NCBI GenBank assembly: GCA_009360345.1 | Contig: SPDP01000002.1 | Coordinates: forward strand, 558,001-622,000 | DNA length: 64,000 nt | Origin: Alcaligenaceae bacterium SAGV5 | Lineage (GTDB): Bacteria > Pseudomonadota > Gammaproteobacteria > Burkholderiales > Burkholderiaceae_B | Direction: 5' to 3' | Part shown: positions 25,069 through 36,156 of the stretch, piece after piece | Layout: every line of letters begins with the position of its first letter | How positions within the stretch are numbered: the stretch's first letter is position 1 | Notes under the pieces: generated by a model | What the model saw: the letters and a program-made list of their open reading frames with translations, nothing else | What the model was told of the DNA's origin: nothing | Databases searched by the model: none | Translations under genes and position numbers: made by a program

Positions 25069-26769
25069 ATGGATGGAGACATGATCGACGTGGAACCGAA
25101 AATCCGGCTGGAGGGCGTGCGCTATCCCGACGCCGACCGCCTGCGCCGCTACGCGGGGCTGGGCCTGCTGGGCAGCGAGACGCTGGCCGGAGCGTTCGCC
25201 CGTTCGTTCGCCCTGCATGCCGACCGGCTGGCCCTGGTGGGGCCGCAGGTACGGATGAGCTATCGCGAACTGGACCGCGACAGCGACCGGCTGGGCGCGG
25301 CCATGCTGGCGCTGGGGCTGGCCCAGCACGACCGCGTGCTGCTGCAGAGCGGCAACTGCGCCGAACTGCTGGTGGCCTTCCTGGCCTGCCTGAAGGCGGG
25401 CCTGATCCCTGTCTGCGCGCTGCACGCCTTCCGCAGGCTGGAGGTCGGCTATCTGGCGAAGCTGGCCGACGCCCGCCTGCATCTCGTCCAGGGCGACGAC
25501 GCCCGGTTCGACGATGTGGCCTTCGCGCGCGAGATGCAGGAGGCCGTGCCCACGCTGCGCCACATCGTCCAGGCGCGGGGCGAGCCGCGCGCGGGCGCGC
25601 ACGGGCTGCGCCGCCTGATCGACGGCATGCCGTGGGAACGTGCCAGGACGATGCTGGCGGACATCGCGCACGACCCCTGGCAGGTGGCGGTGTTCCAGCT
25701 GTCCGGCGGCACGACCGGGGTGCCCAAGATCATCCCCCGCTTCCAGAGCGAGTATCTGTACAACATGCGAGAGGTCGCCGCCTGCAACGGCTACACCCGC
25801 GACGACGTACTGTTCTTCCCCACGCCGTACATGCACAACCTCAACATGGGATGCTGCTTCGGGCCTTTCCTGCTGTGCGGCGGCACGGTCACGGTGGCGC
25901 CCGACCTGGCCGAGGAAGCGCTGTGCTCGCTGGTCCGGGAGCACCGCCCCACCTGGTTCGGCGCGCCCGGCCCGATCCTGACCCGCATCGCGCCCGAGCT
26001 GGCCCGGGCCGGCGAGGACGAGAAAGCGCGCCGGCGCTTCATCACTTCGAAGAACGCGGGCGGAATGGCCCGGCTTACCGGCTCCCCGGCGCGGCATATC
26101 TTCGGCATGACCGAGGGCGTGATCATGTTCACCCGGGAAGACGATCCGCGCCACCTGAACGACGGCTCGGTCGGCCGGCCGGTGTCCGCGCATGATGAAG
26201 TGAAGATCGTGCGTCCCGGCACGGAAGAGCCGGTGGCGGACGGCGAGATCGGCGAGGCCCTGTTTCGCGGCCCGTACACCATCCAGGGCTACTACAAGTC
26301 CGCCGCCGAGGACGCGCACCGCTTCACGGCGGACGGCCACTACCGCTCGGGCGACCTGATGTCCAGCCGGGTCGAGGGCGGCAGGCGCTACTACTTCTTC
26401 CAGGGCCGCATCAAGGACGTGATCGACCGCGGCGGCGAGAAGATCAACGCCGAGGAGGTCGAAGGCGTCGTCAGCCGCCATCCCGCCATCCTGAATTGCG
26501 CGCTGGTCGGCATGCCCGATCCGGTCTATGGCGAAAAGGCATGCCTGTTCGCCACGCTCAGGCCGTCGGCGCGCGCGCCGGACGTCGAGGAGCTTGGCCG
26601 CTTCCTGCACGGCGAAGGGCTGGCCAAGTACAAGTGGCCCGAACGCATCGAGGTCCTGGCGGATTTCCCGCTCTCGGCCTCGGGCAAGCTCAGCAAGCAG
26701 ATCCTGCGGGAGCGGATCGCCGCCATCCTGGCGCAGGCCGCGCCCAGCAACGAGGAACTTCCGACATGA
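25069..26769 (+). CDS. aryl acid adenylating enzyme / aryl-CoA ligase (EntE/DhbE-like)
   Basis: A 566-residue ANL-superfamily adenylate-forming enzyme. Visible motifs are the P-loop LSGGTTGVPK, the hinge-region GRIKDVIDRGGEKINAEEVE and the C-terminal catalytic lysine in PLSASGKLSKQIL. The domain order and the wording resemble EntE/DhbE 2,3-dihydroxybenzoate ligases. H256-N257 in TPYMHNLNMG align by eye with the His-Asn pair that contacts the 2-hydroxyl of the substrate in DhbE, suggesting an ortho-hydroxy or ortho-amino benzoate. No siderophore peptide synthetase is nearby, and the next genes are catabolic, so CoA activation for degradation is more likely. In-frame ATG at 25081 is an alternative start. 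The stop overlaps the next start (ATGA). Confidence 0.83.
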   Translation: MDGDMIDVEPKIRLEGVRYPDADRLRRYAGLGLLGSETLAGAFARSFALHADRLALVGPQVRMSYRELDRDSDRLGAAMLALGLAQHDRVLLQSGNCAELLVAFLACLKAGLIPVCALHAFRRLEVGYLAKLADARLHLVQGDDARFDDVAFAREMQEAVPTLRHIVQARGEPRAGAHGLRRLIDGMPWERARTMLADIAHDPWQVAVFQLSGGTTGVPKIIPRFQSEYLYNMREVAACNGYTRDDVLFFPTPYMHNLNMGCCFGPFLLCGGTVTVAPDLAEEALCSLVREHRPTWFGAPGPILTRIAPELARAGEDEKARRRFITSKNAGGMARLTGSPARHIFGMTEGVIMFTREDDPRHLNDGSVGRPVSAHDEVKIVRPGTEEPVADGEIGEALFRGPYTIQGYYKSAAEDAHRFTADGHYRSGDLMSSRVEGGRRYYFFQGRIKDVIDRGGEKINAEEVEGVVSRHPAILNCALVGMPDPVYGEKACLFATLRPSARAPDVEELGRFLHGEGLAKYKWPERIEVLADFPLSASGKLSKQILRERIAAILAQAAPSNEELPT

Positions 26770-27617
26770 ACACCGAATCGCTTTCCCCCCTGCGATTGCA
26801 CGGCGTGCACCACACCGCGCGCCCCACCTGGAAATTGTCCGAGACGGTGCGCTTCTACCGCGACCAGCTCGGCCTGCCGCTGGTGCACGCGATTTCCGCG
26901 CGCGGCTGGGGGCAGGACGATCACGCCGACTTCCTGCACTTCTTCTTCGATAGCGGCAACGGCAGCACCATCGCGTTCTTCTACTACATCGGCACGCAGC
27001 GCCCGGACAAACTGCGCGTGAGCGACCATTACCAGGAACGCGCGACGCACACCGCGTGGCAGGTGCCGGACGAGGCCGAACTGCTGCGGTGGCGCGCGCG
27101 CGTGGAAGCGGCCGGCATCCCGCTGCGCTACCAGATCCGCCACGAGGTGATCGAGTCCATCTACTTCAACGATCCCAACGGCTACCCCATCGAGATCACG
27201 ACCCAGCTGCGGCCCTTCGGCCAGGCCGACGCCGACGACGCGGCCCGCACGCTGGAGGCGGCGATGGCGCTGGAGGCGGGGCAGGGCGAGCGCCTGGATG
27301 GCATCGAGCCGGTGTGGCGCCGCAAGGCGGCGGCGCTGGACGATGCCGGCCGGCCGGCCGGCGTGGCCTCGGCATATGTGCTGGACGTGCCCGAATTCGC
27401 CCCCTTGCTGGACGATGCGCGTGCCCGCGGGTATGCCGTCCATCGCGTCGAGGCCGGCTATGCCCGCATCGACGGCACGCCCGGCCTGCGTTTCCGGCGC
27501 AAGGAGCTGGGCTTCAAGCCCGCCGTCTGGTACGGCGCGCTGACCGGCGGCCTGGCGGGCCGCATCGCCGCGTTCGACATGGACACCCTCGCCATCGATC
27601 CGACGGAGTCGCCATGA
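26766..27617 (+). CDS. VOC-family protein, probable extradiol-type dioxygenase or related
   Basis: A 283-residue vicinal-oxygen-chelate protein. The metal triad is intact: H16 (or H15) in HGVHHTARP, H95 in ATHTAWQV and E143 in GYPIEITT, which is the His/His/Glu set of extradiol dioxygenases and glyoxalase-type enzymes. After this ~150-residue module the C-terminal ~130 residues look like a second, degenerate VOC-like half (GVASAYVLDVPEFAPLLDDA, YARIDGTPGLRFRRKELG). Overlap by ATGA with both neighbours shows tight coupling with the ligase and monooxygenase. It is the only candidate ring-opening enzyme in the cluster. Confidence 0.8.
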   Translation: MNTESLSPLRLHGVHHTARPTWKLSETVRFYRDQLGLPLVHAISARGWGQDDHADFLHFFFDSGNGSTIAFFYYIGTQRPDKLRVSDHYQERATHTAWQVPDEAELLRWRARVEAAGIPLRYQIRHEVIESIYFNDPNGYPIEITTQLRPFGQADADDAARTLEAAMALEAGQGERLDGIEPVWRRKAAALDDAGRPAGVASAYVLDVPEFAPLLDDARARGYAVHRVEAGYARIDGTPGLRFRRKELGFKPAVWYGALTGGLAGRIAAFDMDTLAIDPTESP

Positions 27618-28762
27618 GGGTCACCATCGTCGGCGGCGGCCCGTCGGGACTGTTCCTGTCCATCCTGCTCAAACAGCGCCTGCCGCACGCGCGCATCGAC
27701 GTGCACGAGCAGAATCCGGCGGACGCAACCTTCGGCTTCGGCGTGGTGCTGGCCGACAGCGGCCTGGCCTCGCTGCGCGAGGCGGCGCCCGAGGTGGTCG
27801 AGGATCTCATGGGCGCCATGCGCTTCAACGACCGCCAGACCATCGTCATGCGCGAGCAGCCCATCGTCGTGCGCCGGCCTGGCGCGGGGGGCGGCGCCAT
27901 CCCGCGCATCGACCTGCTGCGCATCCTGCAGGACCATGCCCGCCGGCTGGACGTGGATGTCCGGCACGAGCACCGGCTGGCCGACGTCCAGGCGCTGGAC
28001 GCCGACCTGGTGGTGGGGGCGGATGGCGTGAACTCGACGCTGCGCGCGGCCGACGAAGCCGCCTTCGGCACCACGCACGGCCGGCTGACCAACCACTTCG
28101 CCTGGTACGGCGTCGACAAGGCGTTCGAGACGCCGGCGCTGGTGTTCCGCGAATGGCGGGGCGGCTGTTTCATCGCGCACTACTACCCGTATTCGGCGGC
28201 GATGAGCACCTTCGTGGCCGAGTGCGACGACCGGACCTGGCACGATTTCGGCATGGAGGCGATGGACGCGCGGGCGCGGCAAACCCTGTTCGAGGAAGTG
28301 TTCGCGCCGGAGCTGGATGGGCACGGGCTGGTGTCCAACCATTCCAGCTGGCGCCAGTTCCCGGTGGTCCGCAATCGTTCCTGGCATGCGGGCAACCGCG
28401 TGTTGCTGGGCGACGCGCTGGCCAGCGCGCATTTCTCCATCGGCTCGGGCACCCGCATCGCGATGGAGGACGCCGTCGCGCTGGCCGAGGCGCTGCGGCA
28501 GCGGCCGGGCGACATCGGTGGCGCGCTGGAGTTGTACGTGGCGTCGCGCAAGCCCGCCAAGCAGCGGCTCATCCGCGCCTCGGAGGCGTCGTACAACTGG
28601 TACGAGCGTGTGGGCGAATGGATGCGGATCGAGTCGCCGCACGAATTCGTCTATCGCTTCATGACCCGTACCGGCCGCGTCGATCGCGACCGCCTGAAGC
28701 TCCAGTATCCGGATCTGGTCCGCGAGATGGAGGCAGCCGGAGTGGCGGCGCTGGCCGGATAG
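27614..28762 (+). CDS. FAD monooxygenase of the salicylyl-CoA 5-hydroxylase / anthraniloyl-CoA monooxygenase type
   Basis: A 382-residue class A flavoprotein hydroxylase. It starts VTIVGGGPSGLFLSILLKQR and has VVGADGVNSTLR, the block FGTTHGRLTNHFAWYGVDKAF, and RVLLGDALASAHFSIGSGTR for FAD closure. The THGRLTNHFAWYG block is what I associate with flavoproteins hydroxylating CoA-activated aromatics: salicylyl-CoA 5-hydroxylase and the N-terminal half of 2-aminobenzoyl-CoA monooxygenase/reductase. The second, reductase half of the latter is absent, so the stand-alone salicylyl-CoA type fits better. It overlaps the VOC gene by ATGA and ends the cluster. Confidence 0.85.
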   Translation: MRVTIVGGGPSGLFLSILLKQRLPHARIDVHEQNPADATFGFGVVLADSGLASLREAAPEVVEDLMGAMRFNDRQTIVMREQPIVVRRPGAGGGAIPRIDLLRILQDHARRLDVDVRHEHRLADVQALDADLVVGADGVNSTLRAADEAAFGTTHGRLTNHFAWYGVDKAFETPALVFREWRGGCFIAHYYPYSAAMSTFVAECDDRTWHDFGMEAMDARARQTLFEEVFAPELDGHGLVSNHSSWRQFPVVRNRSWHAGNRVLLGDALASAHFSIGSGTRIAMEDAVALAEALRQRPGDIGGALELYVASRKPAKQRLIRASEASYNWYERVGEWMRIESPHEFVYRFMTRTGRVDRDRLKLQYPDLVREMEAAGVAALAG

Positions 28763-28871
28763 CGAGAGCCCGGGCGGGAGCCGGAACGGCGCGAAAATTG
28801 CCGCCCTGGCAATAATTCCCTACGATAGTGACGTTTCCATCCGCCCCGCCCGCCATGCCGCGGCGCTGGGT

Positions 28872-30984
<2,113 letters not shown>

Positions 30985-31002
30985 CGGGCCGCGCGCGGCC
31001 CG
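30985..31002. terminator. bidirectional terminator-like palindrome
   Basis: CGGGCCGCGCGCGGCCCG is a perfect 18-base palindrome (stem of 7-8 GC pairs with a 2-4 base loop). It fills nearly all of the gap between the convergent small gene (stop 30984) and kinase gene (stop 31005). No U-tract on either side. Confidence 0.45.
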
Positions 31003-31004
31003 GA

Positions 31005-32999
31005 CTACCCCGGTGACGAAGCGGGGCCGCAGCGTCGCGCCAGGCTCTGTATCAATCCCACCAGTTGCGGAAACTCCACCGGCTTGGCCAGGTAGACCTG
31101 GAAGCCGGCCGCCAGCGCGCCGATACGGTCCTCGCACCGGCTGGCCGAGGTCAGCGCGACCGCGGGAGTCGGCATGGGAAAACGGTCCGGCGCGGCGCGT
31201 TCGAGTTCGCGGATACGGGCAAGCGTGTCGCTGCCATCCATGCCGGGTAGCGTCATGTCGCTGACGATGACATGGGGGAGTTGGCCCGGCTCCGTCCGGC
31301 GCAGGTGCTCCAGGGCCGACGCGCCGGAGTCGCACGCGACCACGGCGCCCCCCGACTGCCGCAGGGATTCGGCCAGCGCGCCGCGGGCCTCGGCATGCTC
31401 TTCGACCAGCAGGATGCGCACGTCGCCCAGGGTGCCGGCGGGCGTCCCGTCCGCCTCGCGCCGTTCGGCCGGCGCGGGTGCCCCGCCTTCGCCGGCCAGC
31501 GGCAGATAGATCGAGAAGACCGCCCCCTGCCCCTCGCCCGCGCTCTGGGCGGCCACCCTGCCGCCCTGCAATTCGGCCAGGTGGCGCACCAGCGTCAACC
31601 CCAGTCCCAGGCCGTCCGGACGGCGGGCGCGAAAGGCATCGAACTGGCGGAAAGGATCGAACAGATAGGGCATGACGTCGGCCGCGATACCCTTGCCGGT
31701 ATCCCCGACAGCGATCCGCGCGTCGGTCTGTACCGCCTCGACCCGCACCGAGACCTGGCCGTCCTCCCGGCTGAACTTGATGGCGTTGGTCAACAGATGC
31801 CCCACCATCTGCTCGATGCGTTCGGCGCTGCCCCATACCAGGATCTCGCCGGGCGGCAACTCGGCCCGCAGCCGCACGTTGCGCCCGGCCGCCTTGGGAG
31901 CGGCGCCGGCGATCGCGCGCTCGACGATGGGCGCCAGCGCCTCCAGCGTCATCGACAACCGGAGGCGCCCCGTCATCGCATGCGTGGCATCGAGCAGTTC
32001 GTCGATCAGCCTGACCTGCTGCTGCACGCCCGTGCGGATGCCCGCCAGGGCCCGCGCGACCGTGGGCACGCCGGCATCCACCCGGCTCTCCAGCACATGC
32101 GCCCAGCTCTGGATACCGTTGAGCGGAGAGCGCAATTCGTGGGAAACCATGGACAGGAACTGGTCGCGTATTCCGACGGCCGTCTCCGCCTGCGTCCGGG
32201 CGGCCTGTTCGCGCAACAGCAACGTATCGAGCTCCACCTGGCCGCGCACCCAGGCGGTGGCGTCGGTGGTCGACGCCACCGCGCGCCGGCCGTCGCGGTC
32301 GGCCACGACACGGACGCGGAAGTGGCGCGTGGAAGATCCGGTGTCGATGCGGTAGTCGAAAACCTGCGGCGTGCCCGTGGCCAGCGCGTCGGCCACGGCC
32401 TGTTCATGCGCCGACGCGATATAGGGCGCCACGCCCAGCTCCCGAGCGGTCTTGCCGGGAAAGACGGCCGGTTCGATGCCGAACAGCTCGCCGGCCGCCC
32501 GATTCGCGTACAGATAGCGCAACGACGCATCGTAGGCCACGCAAGCCTGGGGAAGCAGGTCCAGCAATTGCCGCCCGTCGATGCCGTCGTCGGCGGGCAG
32601 GCTGGCCGCGGCGGCCTCGCGCAAAGGCAGGCAGGTGCCGCTGAAGCCCACGAACTGCCGATTGGCCTCCAGGCTGGGATGGGCCCGCGTATGCGCGTCC
32701 AGTTGCCGGCCATCGGCGGCGATCAGCCCATGGACCATGTCGAAAGAAACGCCCTCGGCGGCCCCCTGGGCGACGGCCGCCCCGACCCGGTCACGCTGGT
32801 CGGCCGGCACACGGTCCAGCCAGCCCCACCCCAGGGCCGCGTCGGCGGACTGCCCCGTCAGCCGGGTCCAGGCGGGATTCACGTACAGCCATTCACCCGT
32901 CGTCGCGGCTGCCCAGAGCACGCCGGGCGCGTGCTCCGCCAACCGGCGATAGGAGGAATCGGGCGGCCCGGCCGCCCGCGAGGCGCGTCTTGCAACCAT
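31005..32999 (-). CDS. hybrid sensor histidine kinase / response regulator
   Basis: A 664-residue cytosolic hybrid kinase. Two PAS domains (about 15-125, with [14 protein letters not shown], and 145-250, with [14 protein letters not shown]) are followed by the dimerisation domain with phospho-accepting H287 in [12 protein letters not shown]. The ATPase domain shows [20 protein letters not shown] and [12 protein letters not shown]. The C-terminal receiver has D581 in [11 protein letters not shown] and K639 in YLAKPVE. No membrane helix is visible, so it senses an internal signal through PAS. ATG at 32999 was chosen; GTG/ATG options upstream would overlap the DUF1328 gene. No output regulator is adjacent. 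Confidence 0.87.
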   Translation of the reverse strand: MVARRASRAAGPPDSSYRRLAEHAPGVLWAAATTGEWLYVNPAWTRLTGQSADAALGWGWLDRVPADQRDRVGAAVAQGAAEGVSFDMVHGLIAADGRQLDAHTRAHPSLEANRQFVGFSGTCLPLREAAAASLPADDGIDGRQLLDLLPQACVAYDASLRYLYANRAAGELFGIEPAVFPGKTARELGVAPYIASAHEQAVADALATGTPQVFDYRIDTGSSTRHFRVRVVADRDGRRAVASTTDATAWVRGQVELDTLLLREQAARTQAETAVGIRDQFLSMVSHELRSPLNGIQSWAHVLESRVDAGVPTVARALAGIRTGVQQQVRLIDELLDATHAMTGRLRLSMTLEALAPIVERAIAGAAPKAAGRNVRLRAELPPGEILVWGSAERIEQMVGHLLTNAIKFSREDGQVSVRVEAVQTDARIAVGDTGKGIAADVMPYLFDPFRQFDAFRARRPDGLGLGLTLVRHLAELQGGRVAAQSAGEGQGAVFSIYLPLAGEGGAPAPAERREADGTPAGTLGDVRILLVEEHAEARGALAESLRQSGGAVVACDSGASALEHLRRTEPGQLPHVIVSDMTLPGMDGSDTLARIRELERAAPDRFPMPTPAVALTSASRCEDRIGALAAGFQVYLAKPVEFPQLVGLIQSLARRCGPASSPG

Positions 33000-33052
33000 G
33001 TTCACCGGCGAGAAAGGAGCTGCGTGTCCATCGGCTTGCCTGCCCTCCGCAA

Positions 33053-33247
33053 TCAAAGCGACCATTCCCCCTCGCAGTCCTCTTCCCCGCCATCCGGGGG
33101 ATCGACGAAGAAGGTGGCGAGAAAGGCCCCCAGCGAAACCAGGAACAAGGCAATGGCGATGTGCGCGGCACTGGCCGCGAAGTCGCTGATTCCCACAACG
33201 GCGGCCAGCAAGGGAATCACGAAAAAGATAGTAGCCCAGCGCAACAT
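33053..33247 (-). CDS. DUF1328 small membrane protein (YtjA-like)
   Basis: A 64-residue membrane protein beginning MLRWATIFFVIPLLAAVVGISDFAASAAHIA, the recognisable DUF1328 pattern of two short hydrophobic helices. The ATG at 33247 follows AAGGAGAAGAA. Members are often stress-induced; the function is unknown. The C-terminus here (DPPDGGEEDCEGEW) is longer and more acidic than the short form I know. It lies 53 bases before the kinase gene on the same strand and may share its transcript. Confidence 0.83.
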   Translation of the reverse strand: MLRWATIFFVIPLLAAVVGISDFAASAAHIAIALFLVSLGAFLATFFVDPPDGGEEDCEGEWSL

Positions 33248-33494
33248 GATTCTTCTCCTTGGCTTTCCCGGAAAACTGCACGGCACCGCGCGGGTGACGT
33301 GCAGGTTCCGTACCATGCCCGGTGTCGCGGCCGGAAAACCGCCGGCGCAGAGAGGACGCGAGCCCGTCCTTATAAGATTTGCATGGCCCCTGTCTCAGCC
33401 CAAGGTAAGAATTACATGTAAATCTTGCAAGCAGGCGACCGGCTGCCGTCCTCCGCTACAAGTTCTACACTGAAGGCTGACCCGGGAGCCCCTC

Positions 33495-34934
33495 ATGGAC
33501 CTGTCCGACCTTGCCGCGGTGCTGGCGCGCCGCTATGACGACGAACTGATTCCCCTCTTGGCCGACTACGTGCGCATCCCCGCCAAGTCGCCCATGTTCG
33601 ATGCCAGCTGGGCCGAGCACGGTCATCTGGCCGCGGTCGTGGACGCGGCGGCGAAGTGGGCGCGCGCTCAGCCGGTCACCGGGCTGAAGGTCGAGATCGT
33701 CGCCATCCCGGGCCGCACCCCCTGCCTGTATTTCGAGGCGCCTGCCACCCAGGGCCTGGGCGGCGACCGCACCGTGCTGTTCTACGGCCATCTGGACAAG
33801 CAGCCCGAGATGACCGGCTGGCGCGCGGACCTGGGCCCGTGGACACCGAAGATCGAGGACGGCAAGCTGTACGGACGCGGCAGCGCGGACGACGGCTACG
33901 CCATCTACGCCGCCCTCGCGGCGCTGGCCGCGATGGACGCCCAGGACATCCCCCGCCCCCGCTGCGTGGGGCTGATCGAGACCTGCGAGGAAAGCGGCAG
34001 CTACGACCTGCCGGCCTACCTGGACCTGCTCGCCCCCCGCATCGGGCCGCCTACGCTGGTCGTGGGACTGGACTCGGGCTGCGGCAACTACGAGCAATTG
34101 TGGGTGACCACCTCGCTGCGCGGGCTGACCGGCGGCGTGCTGACGGTGGAAATCCTGGACGAAGGCGTCCATTCGGGCATGGCCAGCGGCCTGGTGCCGT
34201 CCTCGTTCCGGATCGCGCGCCAGTTGCTCAACCGGATCGACGATCCGGCCACCGGGCGCGTGCTGTTGCCGGAGCTCCATGCCGGCATCCCGGACGAACG
34301 CCTGGCCCAGGCCCACACGGCGGGCGCCATCCTGGGCGACCAGGTGTGGAAACAATTTCCGTGGGTGGGATGCTCGCACGGCGCCGACGGCCATGCCCAC
34401 GCCCAGCCCACCACCACCGACCCGGTCGAAGGCATCCTGAACCGCACCTGGCGGCCGGCCCTGTCCGTGACCGGCGCGGCCGGCCTGCCGTCCATCGACG
34501 CCGCCGGCAACGTGCTGCGCCCCAAGACCTCGCTCAAGCTCAGCATGCGCCTGCCGCCCACGGTAGACGCCGAACGGGCCACGCATGCGATGAAAGCGGC
34601 GCTGGAAAAGGATCCGCCCTACCAGGCCCGGGTCAGGTTCGAGAGCGAGGGCGGCGCCGGCGGCTGGAACGCGCCGCCGACCGCCCCCTGGCTCGCCCGC
34701 GCGCTGGGCGCGGCGTCGCAGTCGGCGTTCGGGCAAGGCACGGCGTGGATAGGCGAAGGCGGCACCATTCCCTTCATGGGCATGCTGGGCGAGAAATTCC
34801 CCGAGGCCCAGTTCCTGATCACCGGCGTGCTGGGCCCCCGGTCCAACGCCCACGGGCCCAACGAGTTCCTGCACATTCCCTACGTGAAGAAGCTGACCGC
34901 GGCCGTGGCCCACGTCATCGCGCAGGTTCGCTAG
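33495..34934 (+). CDS. M20-family metallopeptidase (dipeptidase/carboxypeptidase-like)
   Basis: A 479-residue M20 hydrolase. The metal-site motifs are FYGHLDKQPEM, GRGSADDGYA and LIETCEESGS (the catalytic Glu pair), and WIGEGGTIPFMG near the C-terminus. A lid/dimerisation domain sits between about 200 and 350. M20 enzymes of this length release amino acids from dipeptides or acyl-amino acids in the cytosol. The start follows CGGGAGCCCCTC. A spacer of 247 bases separates it from the divergent DUF1328 gene and contains TTACATGTAA at 33412. Its 3' end overlaps the convergent MFS gene by 20 bases. Confidence 0.88.
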   Translation: MDLSDLAAVLARRYDDELIPLLADYVRIPAKSPMFDASWAEHGHLAAVVDAAAKWARAQPVTGLKVEIVAIPGRTPCLYFEAPATQGLGGDRTVLFYGHLDKQPEMTGWRADLGPWTPKIEDGKLYGRGSADDGYAIYAALAALAAMDAQDIPRPRCVGLIETCEESGSYDLPAYLDLLAPRIGPPTLVVGLDSGCGNYEQLWVTTSLRGLTGGVLTVEILDEGVHSGMASGLVPSSFRIARQLLNRIDDPATGRVLLPELHAGIPDERLAQAHTAGAILGDQVWKQFPWVGCSHGADGHAHAQPTTTDPVEGILNRTWRPALSVTGAAGLPSIDAAGNVLRPKTSLKLSMRLPPTVDAERATHAMKAALEKDPPYQARVRFESEGGAGGWNAPPTAPWLARALGAASQSAFGQGTAWIGEGGTIPFMGMLGEKFPEAQFLITGVLGPRSNAHGPNEFLHIPYVKKLTAAVAHVIAQVR

Positions 34935-36156
34935 GGCCTGCCCGTACCGGGTCCCGCGCGCGCAGCAGCCAGGTGGCGCAGAACAGCGCGGGAATCACCA
35001 GCAGCCCGTATGCCCAGGCATAACCCGGCTGGCCGGCCCGGCCCGTCAGCGACGCCACGTAGCTGAACAAGGGCTGGCCCACGAGTACCCCGAAATAGGT
35101 GAACAGCAGTGTCCCGCCCGTGGCCACGCCGGCCTGCCCCGCCGGCGCGCGCCGGGCGACCTCGGCCAGGAACACGCCGTTCCAGCCGATCGCCGAGGCG
35201 CCGAACAACACCGCGACGGCGGCCACCAGCATCCACGGCGTGGAAGGCTGCAGGAAGGCGGTGGCGACGCAGCTTGCCGCCATCGTCAGGGCCAATCCGC
35301 CCAGGACCTTGCGCGGCGGCGCCCAGCGATCGGCCACGATGCCCCACAGGATCCGACCGGCCACGCCCGCGACCTGCGACAAGGACAGGATGACGCCCGC
35401 CGCGATCAGCGTCCATCCCAGCGACAGGTTCAGGTAGGTCACCAGGTAGGCCGTGATCGCCAACTGGATGAACGAGAACAACAGCGAGCACACCGCCATG
35501 AGGCGCAGCGCGGGCGTGCGCCAGACCAGTCCGACCGGCCGCGCCAGGTCCTGCCAGCGCCACGGGGCGGCGGGCTCGCCCGGCACGTCCAGGCTGCGCC
35601 GCACGCTTTGCGCGACCAACATGCACAGCAGGCAGGCCACCGCGCACCCCCCCAGCGCCCAGCGCCAGCCCAACACGTGCTCGATCTGCGGACTGGCCAG
35701 CGCGGCCAGCACCCCGCCCAGCGGCACGCCGGTCTGCTTGACCGAGAACACCAGGGACATGCGATGGGCAGGCGTGCTGCGCATCAGCAGATACGAACTG
35801 GAGGGCGTGATGGGACCATACCCGGCACCGATGACCAGCGCCCCCAAGCCCGCCAGCACGGGACCGCCGCTGCACAGGAGCCCCATGCCCAGGCCGCACA
35901 ACAGCAGCGCCGCCTGGCTGCAGCGCACCGCCCCCAGCCGATTGACCAGGGTGCCGCCGATCACGCTGGTGAACATCGCGCCCAGGTAGACCAGGGCCAT
36001 GTAGAAACCGATGGCGCTGGAAGGCAGGCCGAGTTCGCGCGTGGCCACCGGGGCGACCACGGCCGGCGCGATGGTGGCGGCCGAGGCCAGCGACTGGATC
36101 GCGAGCGTGACGGCCAGTACCCACGCCGTGGAAGGCTGGCGCGGGCTAGGCGTCAT
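34915..36156 (-). CDS. MFS transporter
   Basis: A 413-residue major facilitator with 12 predicted helices (first: [25 protein letters not shown]). The loop after helix 2 reads [13 protein letters not shown], a reduced form of motif A, and the second half has [16 protein letters not shown]. It belongs to the general organic-anion/drug branch; I cannot name a substrate. The ATG at 36156 lies inside the last codons of the upstream PPK2 gene (11-base overlap), so its translation is probably coupled to it. Confidence 0.85.
   Translation of the reverse strand: MTPSPRQPSTAWVLAVTLAIQSLASAATIAPAVVAPVATRELGLPSSAIGFYMALVYLGAMFTSVIGGTLVNRLGAVRCSQAALLLCGLGMGLLCSGGPVLAGLGALVIGAGYGPITPSSSYLLMRSTPAHRMSLVFSVKQTGVPLGGVLAALASPQIEHVLGWRWALGGCAVACLLCMLVAQSVRRSLDVPGEPAAPWRWQDLARPVGLVWRTPALRLMAVCSLLFSFIQLAITAYLVTYLNLSLGWTLIAAGVILSLSQVAGVAGRILWGIVADRWAPPRKVLGGLALTMAASCVATAFLQPSTPWMLVAAVAVLFGASAIGWNGVFLAEVARRAPAGQAGVATGGTLLFTYFGVLVGQPLFSYVASLTGRAGQPGYAWAYGLLVIPALFCATWLLRARDPVRAGPSEPAR

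Noticed and set aside
25069..26769. Siderophore (2,3-dihydroxybenzoate) biosynthesis role for the EntE-like ligase
   Set aside because: No isochorismate enzymes, peptide synthetase or siderophore receptor nearby; coupled neighbours are a hydroxylase and VOC enzyme, which fit degradation.
30985..31002. Possible small RNA or attachment site at the perfect palindrome
   Set aside because: Its place between two convergent stops and lack of any mobile gene make a terminator-like role simpler.
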